From Promethearchaeia archaeon (GTDB lineage: Archaea; Asgardarchaeota; Lokiarchaeia; Sigyniarchaeales; SOKP01), in contig JAHQWY010000022.1 of the NCBI GenBank assembly GCA_029856445.1, positions 1 to 21,280 on the forward strand: a stretch of 21,280 nt of DNA. The letters run 5' to 3'. Below the pieces are notes generated by a model. That model ran no database searches. It had not been told where the DNA came from and was given only the letters and a program-made list of their open reading frames with translations. Positions 1 to 8,044 of the stretch are shown here, piece after piece (position 1 is the first letter of the stretch; every line of letters starts with the position of its first letter). Made by a program: the position numbers and the translations under genes.

Positions 1-1124
1 TATTTCTCTTGAGTACAATGAACGGGTCCGTTCAATGCTGTACCAATGCATTCATTACATGAGATACATTTACAAGTATTTTTTCCAGTTCCTTTTAACC
101 ATTTATTCGGAAGATCTGGCTCACAAATTAAAGGTCTACTAAATGAAACAAAATCAGTAATTCCTTGAGTCAATAATTCTTCGACAACATCTAAAGATTT
201 TATACCACCCACTAAAATTATTGGTTTATCAACTAACTTCTTAAATTCTTTGGCATATGTCTTATGATAAGCTTCCATATCCTTAGAGTTAATATTAATA
301 CGGCTTTCTGGTGTCATAGCTGGTTGCCACCCAAGTTCATTTTTACTACGCATAAGTACTTCCCACATACCTCCACTTACTTCTATCGAGGCATATCCGA
401 TTCTTGAAAGGATTTTAACAATTTTTTGAGATTCATTTAATTTTAATCCTCCCTCTAAAAAATCGTCAGCATTCATTTTTATTGAAATTGGGAAATTGTT
501 ACCAACTAATTTTGTAATTTTTTCATATAATTCTTCAAAAATTCTAATCCTATTGTTTGTACTTCCACCATATTTATCCGTTCTTCTGTTAGTATGGGGA
601 GATAAAAATTCACTTAAGAGATATCCATGAGCAGAATGCAATTGGACACCATCAAAACCTGCTTCCATTGCTCTCCTTGAACCTTGAGCAAACGCATCTA
701 CTGTTTCCATTATTTCCTCAATTGTCATTTCTTTAGGTATCCTATTTGTAAATGGTTCAAGGACAGCAGAAGGAGCTATAATTTCGTCGATAAAAAAAGA
801 TTGACGACCGCAATGAGCCAATTGGAGAAAGACTTTACAAGCATCACCATTTTCATGTATAGTTTTCGAAATCTTTTTTAAACTAGGTATTAAACTATCT
901 CTATCTACTCCTATTTGATCAGGAAAGGAAATACCACTTTTTTGCACATAAGTATACCCAGTTATTATTAAGCCGACACCTCCTTTAGCTAATTTTTTAT
1001 ACATCTCCAGAAGCTCATTTGAAATATCTCCATCTTGTTTGGCCATCCTTCTATAAGTAGCAGAACGCACAAATCTATTTTTTATTAGAACATTCCCTAT
1101 TTCTTTAGGTTCAGAATATATCAT
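1..1124 (-). CDS. Old Yellow Enzyme-family NADH:flavin oxidoreductase with Fe-S cysteines (partial, cut by left edge)
   Basis: The reading frame opens with ATG at 1124 and stays open for 374 codons to the window edge, so the C-terminus is missing. The product is an FMN-binding TIM-barrel reductase. It has the N-terminal 'IKNRFVRSAT' segment, a 'QLAHCGRQ' FMN-contact motif, and the family signature 'HSAHGYLLSEFLSP' followed by 'NRRTDKYGGS'. A late 'GGI...FSRPLICEPDLP' segment forms the phosphate-binding end of the barrel. Just before the edge lies a cysteine cluster of the form CxCxxCxxC-x11-C, as in the 2,4-dienoyl-CoA reductase / enoate reductase branch that carries a [4Fe-4S] cluster. A GGAG ribosome site at 1131-1134 lies six bases before the ATG and fixes the start. 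It is divergent from the D-aminoacylase-like gene. Whether it ends soon (about 380 residues) or continues into FAD/NAD domains (about 650) cannot be seen. Its substrate is unknown, presumably an alpha,beta-unsaturated carbonyl or acyl-CoA. Confidence 0.88.
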   Translation of the reverse strand, partial: MIYSEPKEIGNVLIKNRFVRSATYRRMAKQDGDISNELLEMYKKLAKGGVGLIITGYTYVQKSGISFPDQIGVDRDSLIPSLKKISKTIHENGDACKVFLQLAHCGRQSFFIDEIIAPSAVLEPFTNRIPKEMTIEEIMETVDAFAQGSRRAMEAGFDGVQLHSAHGYLLSEFLSPHTNRRTDKYGGSTNNRIRIFEELYEKITKLVGNNFPISIKMNADDFLEGGLKLNESQKIVKILSRIGYASIEVSGGMWEVLMRSKNELGWQPAMTPESRININSKDMEAYHKTYAKEFKKLVDKPIILVGGIKSLDVVEELLTQGITDFVSFSRPLICEPDLPNKWLKGTGKNTCKCISCNECIGTALNGPVHCTQEK

Positions 1125-1168
1125 TTTTTTCTCCAATTGGGTTAATTTAGTTATTATTCAACATTAAC

Positions 1169-1178
1169 ATATATAAAA
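1169..1178 (-). promoter_or_regulatory. TATA box of the OYE-family reductase gene
   Basis: On the minus strand this reads TTTTATATAT, a good archaeal TATA element. It lies about 45 bases before the ATG at 1124 and would start transcription near 1145, leaving a short leader that contains the GGAG ribosome site. Confidence 0.5.
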
Positions 1179-1213
1179 CTTGAGAAAAGTCTTGAAAAAC
1201 AGAAAATACAAGA

Positions 1214-1221
1214 TTTATATA
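1214..1221 (+). promoter_or_regulatory. TATA box of the D-aminoacylase-like gene
   Basis: TTTATATA lies about 50 bases upstream of the ATG at 1269, which predicts transcription starting near 1245. With the opposite-facing TATA at 1169-1178 it makes a compact divergent promoter region (1125-1268). Confidence 0.5.
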
Positions 1222-1268
1222 CTTCATAAAAGAATCTTATACATATCAAAAATAGAAATAGTGATTTT

Positions 1269-2906
1269 ATGAAGAAAAATGAAACACCTAATAAATCATT
1301 TTTAATCAAAAATGGAAAAATTATTGATGGGGCTGGGAATCCTTGGTTTAGAGGAAATATCTTAATTGATAAGGGAAAAATTAAGGAAATTTCTCAAAAT
1401 ATAATGAATAAAGATGTGGATGATGTCATTGATGCCTCAGGTTTAGTAATTACACCAGGTTTTATTGATATTCACACACATTCAGATGTTACTGTTTTAC
1501 TCAGTCGTGGTGAAAATGTATTGTCACAAGGGGTTACTACTCATGTTGTAGGGAATTGTGGATTTTCAATAACCCCAATAAACCCAGATAGAATAAAAGA
1601 TGACATAGAATTTGAACAACTGAAATCAATGCTTTCTATGAGGGAGACTGAGTTCAATTTTTATAGATTAAGCGATTATTTGGAGGCTTTAAAAACTAAA
1701 GGAATCCCGATAAATATAATCCCATTAATCGGTCATTCGATGTTAAGAATATACTCGATAGGATTAGAAAACAGAGCGCCAACAGATCCTGAATTGGATG
1801 AAATGAAAGACGTCCTTGAAAAAGAAATGAAGGCTGGTGCTTTTGGTATGTCTACTGGATTGGATTACCCCCCAGGATCCTTCGCCAAAACAGAAGAGAT
1901 TATTGAGCTCTGTAAAGTTGTTAAAAGATATAATGGGATATATACTACTCATATTAGAGGTGCTAGCGGACTCGTGAGAGCTACAAAAGAAGCAATTGAA
2001 ATCGCCAGAACTGGTATCCCCGTCGAGATTAATCACTTTAAACCATTCGGATTTTGGCCAGGAGATATAAGAAAGGCACATAAACACGTGGAAAAAGCTC
2101 GTACGAATGATTTGGACGTTACTTTTGATGTTTTTCCTCATGCCTCAAACGCTACATTTTTATTCGTTTTAATCCCTCCATGGATATATCTCGCAAATAA
2201 TAAAATTGATATTCCAAGTGCAGTTAAAACTCTTAAACAATCCAAAAATGATGAAATTCTTAGGAATAGAATTTATACGGAAATGGACTTAATTGGAAAA
2301 AGCTTCTTAAAAATTAACAAAAATGAGGATTGGAAGAAGGTTTACATAAATGCGCCTGGAAGTAAAGAATATAACGGGAAAACAGTATATCAGAATGCGA
2401 TCGAGAAAGATTGCGATCCGAGACAAGTTGTAATTGATGTTTTGATTGAACAAGAAGGTTCTGTTGATGGAACTTATCTCTCCATGACGGAAGAAGAGAA
2501 TATAATAACAATTACCCACCCACTCACGATGTTTGCTTCGGATGGGAGAATCATTCCTGAAAATGATCCAAATTATTTTCCCAATCCATACACAAATGGC
2601 TGTTTCACACAAGTTTTAGGTAAATATGTTCGCGAAAAGAAATTACTTACTTTAGAAGACGCAATTAGAAGAATGACATCCTATCCCGCTCAAAAGCTAG
2701 GATTAAGGGATCGTGGACTATTAAGAAAAGGACTTTATGCAGATATTACAATTTTTGATTCTGATAAAATAATAGATAAAGCTACTTACGAGAATCCAAG
2801 GTTATATTCTGAAGGTGTTGAGTATGTTTTTGTAAATGGAAAGCCAGCTGTATATAAGGGGAACTTTACAGGTTCTTTATCGGGGGTACCTATAATAAGG
2901 TCATAA
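1269..2906 (+). CDS. N-acyl-D-amino-acid deacylase (D-aminoacylase) family amidohydrolase
   Basis: The 545-residue protein has the D-aminoacylase organisation: a small beta-sandwich built from both ends around a metal-dependent TIM barrel. Visible metal and catalytic positions are H69 and H71 ('GFIDIHTHSD'), the family-specific C97 ('VVGNCGFS'), H228 ('YTTHIRG'), H256 ('EINHFKPFG') and D425 ('MFASDGR'). The 'GMSTGLDYPPGS' segment at 193-204 and 'YPAQKLGLRDRG' at 472-483 are also typical. Known family members hydrolyse N-acyl-D-amino acids to the D-amino acid and a carboxylate; related branches act on D-glutamyl or other N-carbamoyl/amide substrates. There is no signal peptide, so it is cytoplasmic. 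Length and ligands are complete. The substrate cannot be read from the sequence; peptide or D-amino-acid salvage is the likeliest role. Confidence 0.9.
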   Translation: MKKNETPNKSFLIKNGKIIDGAGNPWFRGNILIDKGKIKEISQNIMNKDVDDVIDASGLVITPGFIDIHTHSDVTVLLSRGENVLSQGVTTHVVGNCGFSITPINPDRIKDDIEFEQLKSMLSMRETEFNFYRLSDYLEALKTKGIPINIIPLIGHSMLRIYSIGLENRAPTDPELDEMKDVLEKEMKAGAFGMSTGLDYPPGSFAKTEEIIELCKVVKRYNGIYTTHIRGASGLVRATKEAIEIARTGIPVEINHFKPFGFWPGDIRKAHKHVEKARTNDLDVTFDVFPHASNATFLFVLIPPWIYLANNKIDIPSAVKTLKQSKNDEILRNRIYTEMDLIGKSFLKINKNEDWKKVYINAPGSKEYNGKTVYQNAIEKDCDPRQVVIDVLIEQEGSVDGTYLSMTEEENIITITHPLTMFASDGRIIPENDPNYFPNPYTNGCFTQVLGKYVREKKLLTLEDAIRRMTSYPAQKLGLRDRGLLRKGLYADITIFDSDKIIDKATYENPRLYSEGVEYVFVNGKPAVYKGNFTGSLSGVPIIRS

Positions 2907-3008
2907 ATTTATTTCATAAGTTTCAAAGTAGATAACTTTTGGATTAAAATTTTTATTTAGTTTTAGTGTATTATTATTAGTAGTACTAAATAATAAATAA
3001 ATCGTATT

Positions 3009-3857
3009 ATGAGTGAAAGCTTTAAGGTTCTTGAAGTATCTTGTCCATTCTGTGGAGAAACAGAGAATATTAATATTCCAGTAGCCATCTTTTCACAAAA
3101 AAAGTTTGGCACTGTGAAGATTCAAGTTCCCGTAAATGCTGTGTGTCCAGAGCACCAATTTATTGTATTTGTCGATACAAAGGGAGTTATTAGAGGTTAT
3201 GAAAAAATTGATATCCAGATGGCGTTAGCTACTACTGAAACTGATAGAGAAGTTCAAAGAAGAATCAGCCTTCGAAATTTAATTCAAATATTTGGAATCT
3301 ATGGTATATTTAGTTTAATCCATGCTAAAGTATTTAATTACACTTCCTATATAATAAAAAATGAGAATTTCGAATATAATGAAGAACTTCTTAACATGAT
3401 TGGTGATATGATTTTACCAGAGAGTCGCCGTGGGAAAAAAACAATCTACTTACTTGACAGTCCTTCTTTAAATAAATTGAATATTAAGGATAAGAAGGCA
3501 TTAATAATGGACACACAACAACATATTTTTCAAACTCCTTGGAATGTAAAGATGAAGTTTGAAGAAGGAATTTTAAAACGAGCTTTAGAAATCATTGATG
3601 AGCAAGATCAACTAACTCTTCTCCAACAAGATATAAGGAGACTGATAAATGAAGTTAATCACACCACCTATATCCTTCAAGATAGAAAAGATATTTACGA
3701 GGATGAATTAATAGAACAACTGTCTAAAGACTTGAAAATTAAAGCAATTAATAATTATCGCTTAAATTTAATTAAAGAGTATATCCGAAGAAATATCTCA
3801 GAAGAAATCGCTTCAAAGATAAAAAGTAGAGTAGGAGAATTTTTGAGTATCATTTAA
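3009..3857 (+). CDS. Zinc-ribbon protein of unknown function (possibly Asgard-restricted)
   Basis: I do not recognise a characterised family. The first 70 residues form a compact module. Cysteines C12 and C15 ('CPFC') and C46 with H49 ('VCPEH') make a likely four-ligand zinc site. They flank a beta-rich segment ('KFGTVKIQVPVNAVC') and are followed by 'FIVFVDTKGVIRGYEKIDIQMA'. Residues 80-282 are mostly charged and helical, with no membrane segment. I have the impression that the N-terminal module recurs in Asgard genomes, but this is from memory and unverified. The gene has its own T/A-rich upstream region (TTTTATTTA near 2951-2959). It is followed after about 105 bases by the thiolase/aldolase gene on the same strand. 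A role as a protein- or nucleic-acid-binding adaptor is possible, but no function should be assigned. Confidence 0.7.
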   Translation: MSESFKVLEVSCPFCGETENINIPVAIFSQKKFGTVKIQVPVNAVCPEHQFIVFVDTKGVIRGYEKIDIQMALATTETDREVQRRISLRNLIQIFGIYGIFSLIHAKVFNYTSYIIKNENFEYNEELLNMIGDMILPESRRGKKTIYLLDSPSLNKLNIKDKKALIMDTQQHIFQTPWNVKMKFEEGILKRALEIIDEQDQLTLLQQDIRRLINEVNHTTYILQDRKDIYEDELIEQLSKDLKIKAINNYRLNLIKEYIRRNISEEIASKIKSRVGEFLSII

Positions 3858-3963
3858 ATTTCTTATTTTTTAATCGCTAAATTTTAGTAAAAGTAAAATA
3901 AAGATCTTAAATTATTTTACAATGTTAAATTAAATCAAAAATAAACATAAAAAGTGAATTAAG

Positions 3964-4746
3964 TTGGATTATGGAATGCGAAATAGATTATCACGCATTA
4001 TAAAACCAAAATCTGGACACTGCGTGATGTTGGCTGTAGATCATGGTTATTTTGGGAATATCCCGGGAAGCTTAAAGTGTTTTGGAGATTTAAACCCATT
4101 ATTTGAATATGCTGATGCATTGATGCTAACACGTGGGATGCTAAGAAGTTGTGTTGATCCGAATATTGATATCCCTATTGTATTAAGAGTATCAGCTGGA
4201 GCTAGTATGCTTAAGGAATTATCAAATGAAGAAATAAATGTAACAATTGAAGATGCTATAAGACTAAATGTTTCGGCGATAACTTGCTCAATTTTCGTTG
4301 GAGGTGAATTTGAGAAACAAAGTTTGATGAATTTATCAAAACTTGTGAATTGGGGTCAAGAATATGGTATTCCAACTCTAGCAGTTACCGCGGTAGGGAG
4401 AGAAATGGTTAGAGACGATAGATATTTGGGTATGGCTAGTAGAATGGCTGCAGAAATGGGAGCTACATTTGTAAAGACTTATTTTTGCGAAAATTTTGAA
4501 AATGTAACAAGTATTTGTCCTGTTCCTATAGTAATCGCAGGTGGAAAGAAAATCCCAGAAAAAGACGCTCTACAAATGGCAAAGAATGCAATTGATAAAG
4601 GAGCTGTTGGAGTAGATATGGGGAGGAATATTTTTCAATCAGATAAACCAATAGGTATGATAAAAGCAGTTAGGGAAATAGTACATGAAGGTGCTTCGGT
4701 TGATGATGCATTTGAAATCTATCAAAATGGTCCAGTAGGGCTCTAA
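3964..4746 (+). CDS. LsrF/DeoC-like class I aldolase or thiolase
   Basis: The 260-residue TIM-barrel protein closely matches the 3-hydroxy-5-phosphonooxypentane-2,4-dione thiolase family (LsrF). Matching segments include 'GMRNRLSRI', 'VMLAVDHGYF' (22-30), 'LFEYADALMLTRGMLRS' (46-62), 'AVTAVGREMVRDDRY', 'AAEMGATFVKTYF', 'PVPIVIAGGKKIPE' and 'GVDMGRNIFQSDKP'. K171 in 'VKTYF' aligns with the Schiff-base lysine of LsrF (K203 in E. coli numbering, aligned by eye). The start is TTG at 3964, chosen because family members begin with a similar short stretch before the GM(K/R)NR motif; the next ATG (3976) would remove four residues. In enterobacteria LsrF acts in AI-2 breakdown. No other lsr gene is present, so here it may be a sugar-phosphate aldolase. 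A metallo-beta-lactamase-fold gene follows after 33 bases and is probably cotranscribed. Confidence 0.85.
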   Translation: MDYGMRNRLSRIIKPKSGHCVMLAVDHGYFGNIPGSLKCFGDLNPLFEYADALMLTRGMLRSCVDPNIDIPIVLRVSAGASMLKELSNEEINVTIEDAIRLNVSAITCSIFVGGEFEKQSLMNLSKLVNWGQEYGIPTLAVTAVGREMVRDDRYLGMASRMAAEMGATFVKTYFCENFENVTSICPVPIVIAGGKKIPEKDALQMAKNAIDKGAVGVDMGRNIFQSDKPIGMIKAVREIVHEGASVDDAFEIYQNGPVGL

Positions 4747-4779
4747 TTTTCTATAATTATTTTTTATTTAAGATCATTA

Positions 4780-5754
4780 ATGTTTTTACCAGAAATAAAT
4801 AATCTTGAAATCAAGAAAGTATCAGAAGATATTCTTCTTATACATCAAAAGAAGCAACCTTTTTTTTTCTCTTGTTGTGATGGCCTGCTTATTTTGCCGA
4901 AAAAAGGGCGTAATAATAGTACAATCTCGCTTGATTTGAATATTGAACAAATTTACGTTAATCAATTAAATGATATTTATGGTCCTGTATCAGATTATGT
5001 TTGTTCTCATGGACATCTTGATCATACATGCCATGTGCATGCCTGGGAAGAGATTGGAGCAGTTATACATGCTCCTCATCCAGAAGCTAAATATTTGTTG
5101 GATTTAAATAATTTTTACAAGGGATTCGGTTTTGATGAAGCATTGGATTATGAAACCGTTGAGAAATTTGCAAATTTAAATGGATATCAACCATGTGACC
5201 AAGTCAAAATCTTTAACCCAGGAGATATATTGCAGTTTAATAATTATAAGATTGATACTATTTCCTTTTCCGGGCATTCTAAAGCTCATGTTGGTTTCTT
5301 TTTACCTGATGAAAGAGTAATTCATATTAGTTGTTTAGGTTTTGACAAACCTAATCCCGAAATAGAAGGATTTGGTCCTTGGTACGGTTTTAGAGATGCC
5401 TCAATTTCGCAATATGAGGAAGATATCAAAAAAGCGGAGAAAATTTTTATCCAAAAAGCAAAATTTTTAACCTCAAGTCATTCTTATATTGTTAAAAATC
5501 CAGATATTCATCCATTTGAGTATATGAGAGGAAAGATTAAAACTAATCAAGATAAAGTAGACAATGCTCAAAACTTACCTCATCTAAAAGAAAAATCTGA
5601 GAATGAGGTTATCGAAGAATTACTTAAAATGGACTTATTTTTTCCCAAAAAGAAATTAAAAGGACTGGTATTTGAAATTTATAGATTTTGGGAATATTGG
5701 ATAATAAGGAAGCATCTCAAAAGAAATTTAAATTTTAAAAGCAAAAAATTTTGA
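4780..5754 (+). CDS. Metallo-beta-lactamase-fold hydrolase
   Basis: The 324-residue protein carries the HxHxDH metal-binding motif as H77-G-H79-L-D81-H82 ('CSHGHLDHTCH'). The remaining ligands of a dinuclear site are plausible at H166 ('FSGHSKAHVGFF'), D189 ('SCLGFDKP') and H234 ('SSHSY'). The insertion around 190-210 ('PNPEIEGFGPWYGF') and the C-terminal helices from 240 differ from lactonase, glyoxalase II or RNase Z signatures, so the substrate is unassigned. It follows the LsrF-like gene closely on the same strand, which suggests joint action on a small phosphorylated or lactone-like metabolite; this is inference only. There is no signal peptide, so it is probably cytoplasmic. Confidence 0.82.
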   Translation: MFLPEINNLEIKKVSEDILLIHQKKQPFFFSCCDGLLILPKKGRNNSTISLDLNIEQIYVNQLNDIYGPVSDYVCSHGHLDHTCHVHAWEEIGAVIHAPHPEAKYLLDLNNFYKGFGFDEALDYETVEKFANLNGYQPCDQVKIFNPGDILQFNNYKIDTISFSGHSKAHVGFFLPDERVIHISCLGFDKPNPEIEGFGPWYGFRDASISQYEEDIKKAEKIFIQKAKFLTSSHSYIVKNPDIHPFEYMRGKIKTNQDKVDNAQNLPHLKEKSENEVIEELLKMDLFFPKKKLKGLVFEIYRFWEYWIIRKHLKRNLNFKSKKF

Positions 5755-5759
5755 ATTCC

Positions 5760-5774
5760 AGAACTCATAGTTCT
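5760..5774 (+). terminator. Small hairpin after the MBL-fold gene
   Basis: A perfect six-base-pair inverted repeat, AGAACT-CAT-AGTTCT, starts five bases after the stop codon at 5752-5754. A run of seven T follows at about 5804-5810. The stem is short and the T-run distant, so it may be a transcript-end structure or chance. Confidence 0.3.
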
Positions 5775-5931
5775 AATTTAAAAGTTATGTTAAAATGAAT
5801 CTTTTTTTGTTTAGATTAAAATTATTAAATTAATTTTTCAAAGCTAATTTATTTTGTAATTTGAACTTAATAATCTGCTATTTTAAACTAGAAAATTATG
5901 TATGCTGGAAAAATAATATGTTAAACTTAAA

Positions 5932-6987
5932 CTATCTATTAGGTTCGAGAATAACTTTAAGTGAATTACTTGCCTCACATACCACCGCAAATGCTTCCTT
6001 TACCTCATTAAGAGGGAAGCGGTGTGTTATTAATCCATCTATATGAATCCTCTTTGAAAGGATCCAGTTATAAGCTTCATCAAGATCTTGGGGTGCTGCT
6101 CCATAAGAGGTCATAATTGTTATTTCATTTCTCCAATAGGTATTTATAGGTACTTCAAGATTAACTCCCGGTTCTGGAACTGCAAAAAAAATAATTTTAC
6201 TGCCTGGGGCAGCGCATTTAAGTGCTTGGTTTGCTGCTGAGGTTGCACCAGTGCATACAATTACAATATCTGCCAATCTAGATTTGTTAATCTCTCTAAT
6301 TTTGGTTGGGAGATCTACGTCTGCATTAAAAACAGCATCAGCTCCATTTTCTTTTGCTTTCTGTAATCGATACTCATTGATATCAGTAGCAATTACTTTT
6401 TTTGCTCCTCTAAGTTTTGCTAATTGGATATGTAAGATTCCTGAAGTTCCAGATCCCAAAATCAGGACTGTTAATCCATCTTTTACATTTGCTAATCGTT
6501 GTGCTCGACAAACACAGCCTAAAGGCTCGATAAACACTGCTTCATCATATGATACACTCTCATCTAGAACATATACGCCTTTTTTTTCAATATTGATTTC
6601 AGGTATACGCACAAATTCAGCAAAACCACCAGGATCATAATTAGTATTATGGAGTAAATTACAAGCAGTATGATGCCCTTGTTTACAATAATGACAATCA
6701 AAACAAGGTACATGATGAGAAACAAATACTCGATCTCCAATTTTCAAATGTTTGACGGTTTCGCCTTTCTCCACAATATCACCTGCTATTTCATGGCCTA
6801 AAATTAGAGAGTCAACACCTAATTTCTTCATTTTAGCAAATCGATAATATTCCAATATATCTGAACCACAAATTCCTGATTTAATTACTTTCACTAAAAT
6901 TTCTCCTGGACCAATTACAGGTTTAGCAATTTCATCTTCTCTTATATCATTATTATTATAATAACGTGCAACCTTCATATTTATCAT
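5932..6987 (-). CDS. Zinc-dependent medium-chain alcohol/polyol/threonine-type dehydrogenase
   Basis: The 351-residue MDR-superfamily enzyme has a complete catalytic zinc set: C40 ('GICGSD'), H65-E66 ('GHEIAG') and E154 ('EPLGC'). The structural zinc lobe is C95, C98, C101 and C109 ('CFDCHYCKQGHHTAC'). The Rossmann motif GSGTSG lies at 178-183, and D202 at the end of the second strand ('ATDIN') favours NAD(H) over NADP(H). The substrate class (threonine, sorbitol-like polyol, secondary alcohol) cannot be resolved by eye. Its ATG overlaps the stop of the upstream DUF1028 gene in an ATGA (6984-6987), which points to translational coupling. M4 is an alternative start but would lose the overlap. 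Confidence 0.9.
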   Translation of the reverse strand: MINMKVARYYNNNDIREDEIAKPVIGPGEILVKVIKSGICGSDILEYYRFAKMKKLGVDSLILGHEIAGDIVEKGETVKHLKIGDRVFVSHHVPCFDCHYCKQGHHTACNLLHNTNYDPGGFAEFVRIPEINIEKKGVYVLDESVSYDEAVFIEPLGCVCRAQRLANVKDGLTVLILGSGTSGILHIQLAKLRGAKKVIATDINEYRLQKAKENGADAVFNADVDLPTKIREINKSRLADIVIVCTGATSAANQALKCAAPGSKIIFFAVPEPGVNLEVPINTYWRNEITIMTSYGAAPQDLDEAYNWILSKRIHIDGLITHRFPLNEVKEAFAVVCEASNSLKVILEPNR

Positions 6988-7916
6988 TTTAATGCTAATA
7001 TTTTTTTTAAATCTTCTTCTGATATATTTAATACTTCTGAATCAGGGAGTCTCTCCGTAAGTAAGCGCCACTTGTTATCCTTTTTAAAAATTTCTTTAAA
7101 TAAGGGTATTGCCGTATTAATTTTGTTATTGTTGGCTAAAGAAATAGCTGTCCAATACTTCATTTCAAGATTATCAGGAACCATTTCTCTTGCGGTATTG
7201 TACACCTCTAGAGCTTTAGTCATATCACCCTTTTCCATTGCAATATCTCCTTTATCCATATTTTCATAAGCCCTCCAGAGTATTAATAGCCTATTAAGTT
7301 CTTTTAAAGGTTCAGAATGATCCTCAACTCTAATATCAATAAAAGGATCATCCCATTTGTTTTCAACTTCTTTGCCTTTTACAATTAATAGAACTGCTGA
7401 TTGTTTTCCTCTTATATCCCCTCCTTCTGCTTCTGCTGATTCCAATGTTTTTACTATTCTTTCAGGTAAAGGTAAGTTCTTATGATTTTCAAAAGCCTTA
7501 GCCATTGAAGGCCAAACCTTATCTGTTAACATCATATTTGCTTGAACCGAAAAATTATCTCCTTTTATATGCCCAGCATATTTAATACATTTGGATCCTG
7601 TATGAACTGCAACATTCCCATTAGTGTCTAATAAAGCGACCTGTCTTACATCTCTTCCCTCATCATCTGAAAGTAATAAGTTTAAAGCTTCTTCAGGAGA
7701 TTTTCCTTGCTCCATTAAATCAAGACCTCGTAATCCAAAAGATTTGTTTACAAATGATTGTGTGGCAACAACACCAACTCCAGAACGACCCCAATCAACA
7801 ACTGATCCCACTGAGAAATAATGACTTTGAACTCCAACACCCATCTCTCCTGTTTTTAAATCTCTTGCTACAATAGAATAGGTATGTGCAAGAGAGGAAC
7901 TTTTATGTCTTTTCAT
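6984..7916 (-). CDS. DUF1028 (Ntn-hydrolase-like) protein with C-terminal TPR-like helices
   Basis: The N-terminal part (about 10-200) matches the DUF1028 family, which has an Ntn-hydrolase-like fold. Matching segments are 'HTYSIVARDLKTGEMGVGVQS', 'VGSVVDWGRSGVGVVATQSF', 'VRQVALLDTNGNVAVHTGSKC', 'NFSVQANMM', 'AEAEGGDIRGKQSAVLLIV' and 'IDIRVEDHSEPLKEL'. The conserved S14 in 'YSIVARD' would be the nucleophile if ten or so residues are removed. Residues 215-285 form two helix pairs of TPR type ('GDIAMEKGDMTKALEVYNTA', 'EMKYWTAISLANNNK'). Members with a C-terminal TPR or binding module are known. The reaction is uncharacterised; amidase or peptidase activity is a family-level guess. It is coupled to the MDR dehydrogenase by a four-base stop/start overlap, so the two may act on one substrate. 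Confidence 0.85.
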   Translation of the reverse strand: MKRHKSSSLAHTYSIVARDLKTGEMGVGVQSHYFSVGSVVDWGRSGVGVVATQSFVNKSFGLRGLDLMEQGKSPEEALNLLLSDDEGRDVRQVALLDTNGNVAVHTGSKCIKYAGHIKGDNFSVQANMMLTDKVWPSMAKAFENHKNLPLPERIVKTLESAEAEGGDIRGKQSAVLLIVKGKEVENKWDDPFIDIRVEDHSEPLKELNRLLILWRAYENMDKGDIAMEKGDMTKALEVYNTAREMVPDNLEMKYWTAISLANNNKINTAIPLFKEIFKKDNKWRLLTERLPDSEVLNISEEDLKKILALK

Positions 7917-8044
7917 ATTAATTTACTTTACTCTTTTAAGAATTAATTATTAGAATATGTTTTATTTATGATAAATTTCTCGTAATTTAATAAATAAAAC
8001 AAAAATTAAAGATTAGAAAAAATTGATTATTTATCAAATTTCGT

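Noticed and set aside
684..881. A 65-codon plus-strand frame within the OYE-family gene
   Set aside because: It overlaps, antisense, the OYE signature region of the minus-strand gene; coding evidence favours the reductase.
1764..2141. A 125-codon minus-strand open frame inside the amidohydrolase gene
   Set aside because: It lies wholly within a strongly supported family protein, its translation is Ser/Phe-rich with no motif, and it has no promoter; it is a shadow frame.
3964..4746. An AI-2 (lsr) quorum-sensing breakdown operon
   Set aside because: Only the LsrF-like enzyme is present; no kinase, LsrG, transporter or LsrR-type regulator is nearby.
6251..6640. A 129-codon plus-strand open frame opposite the MDR dehydrogenase
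   Set aside because: It is antisense to a protein with all zinc ligands and Rossmann motif in place, and shows no recognisable domain of its own.
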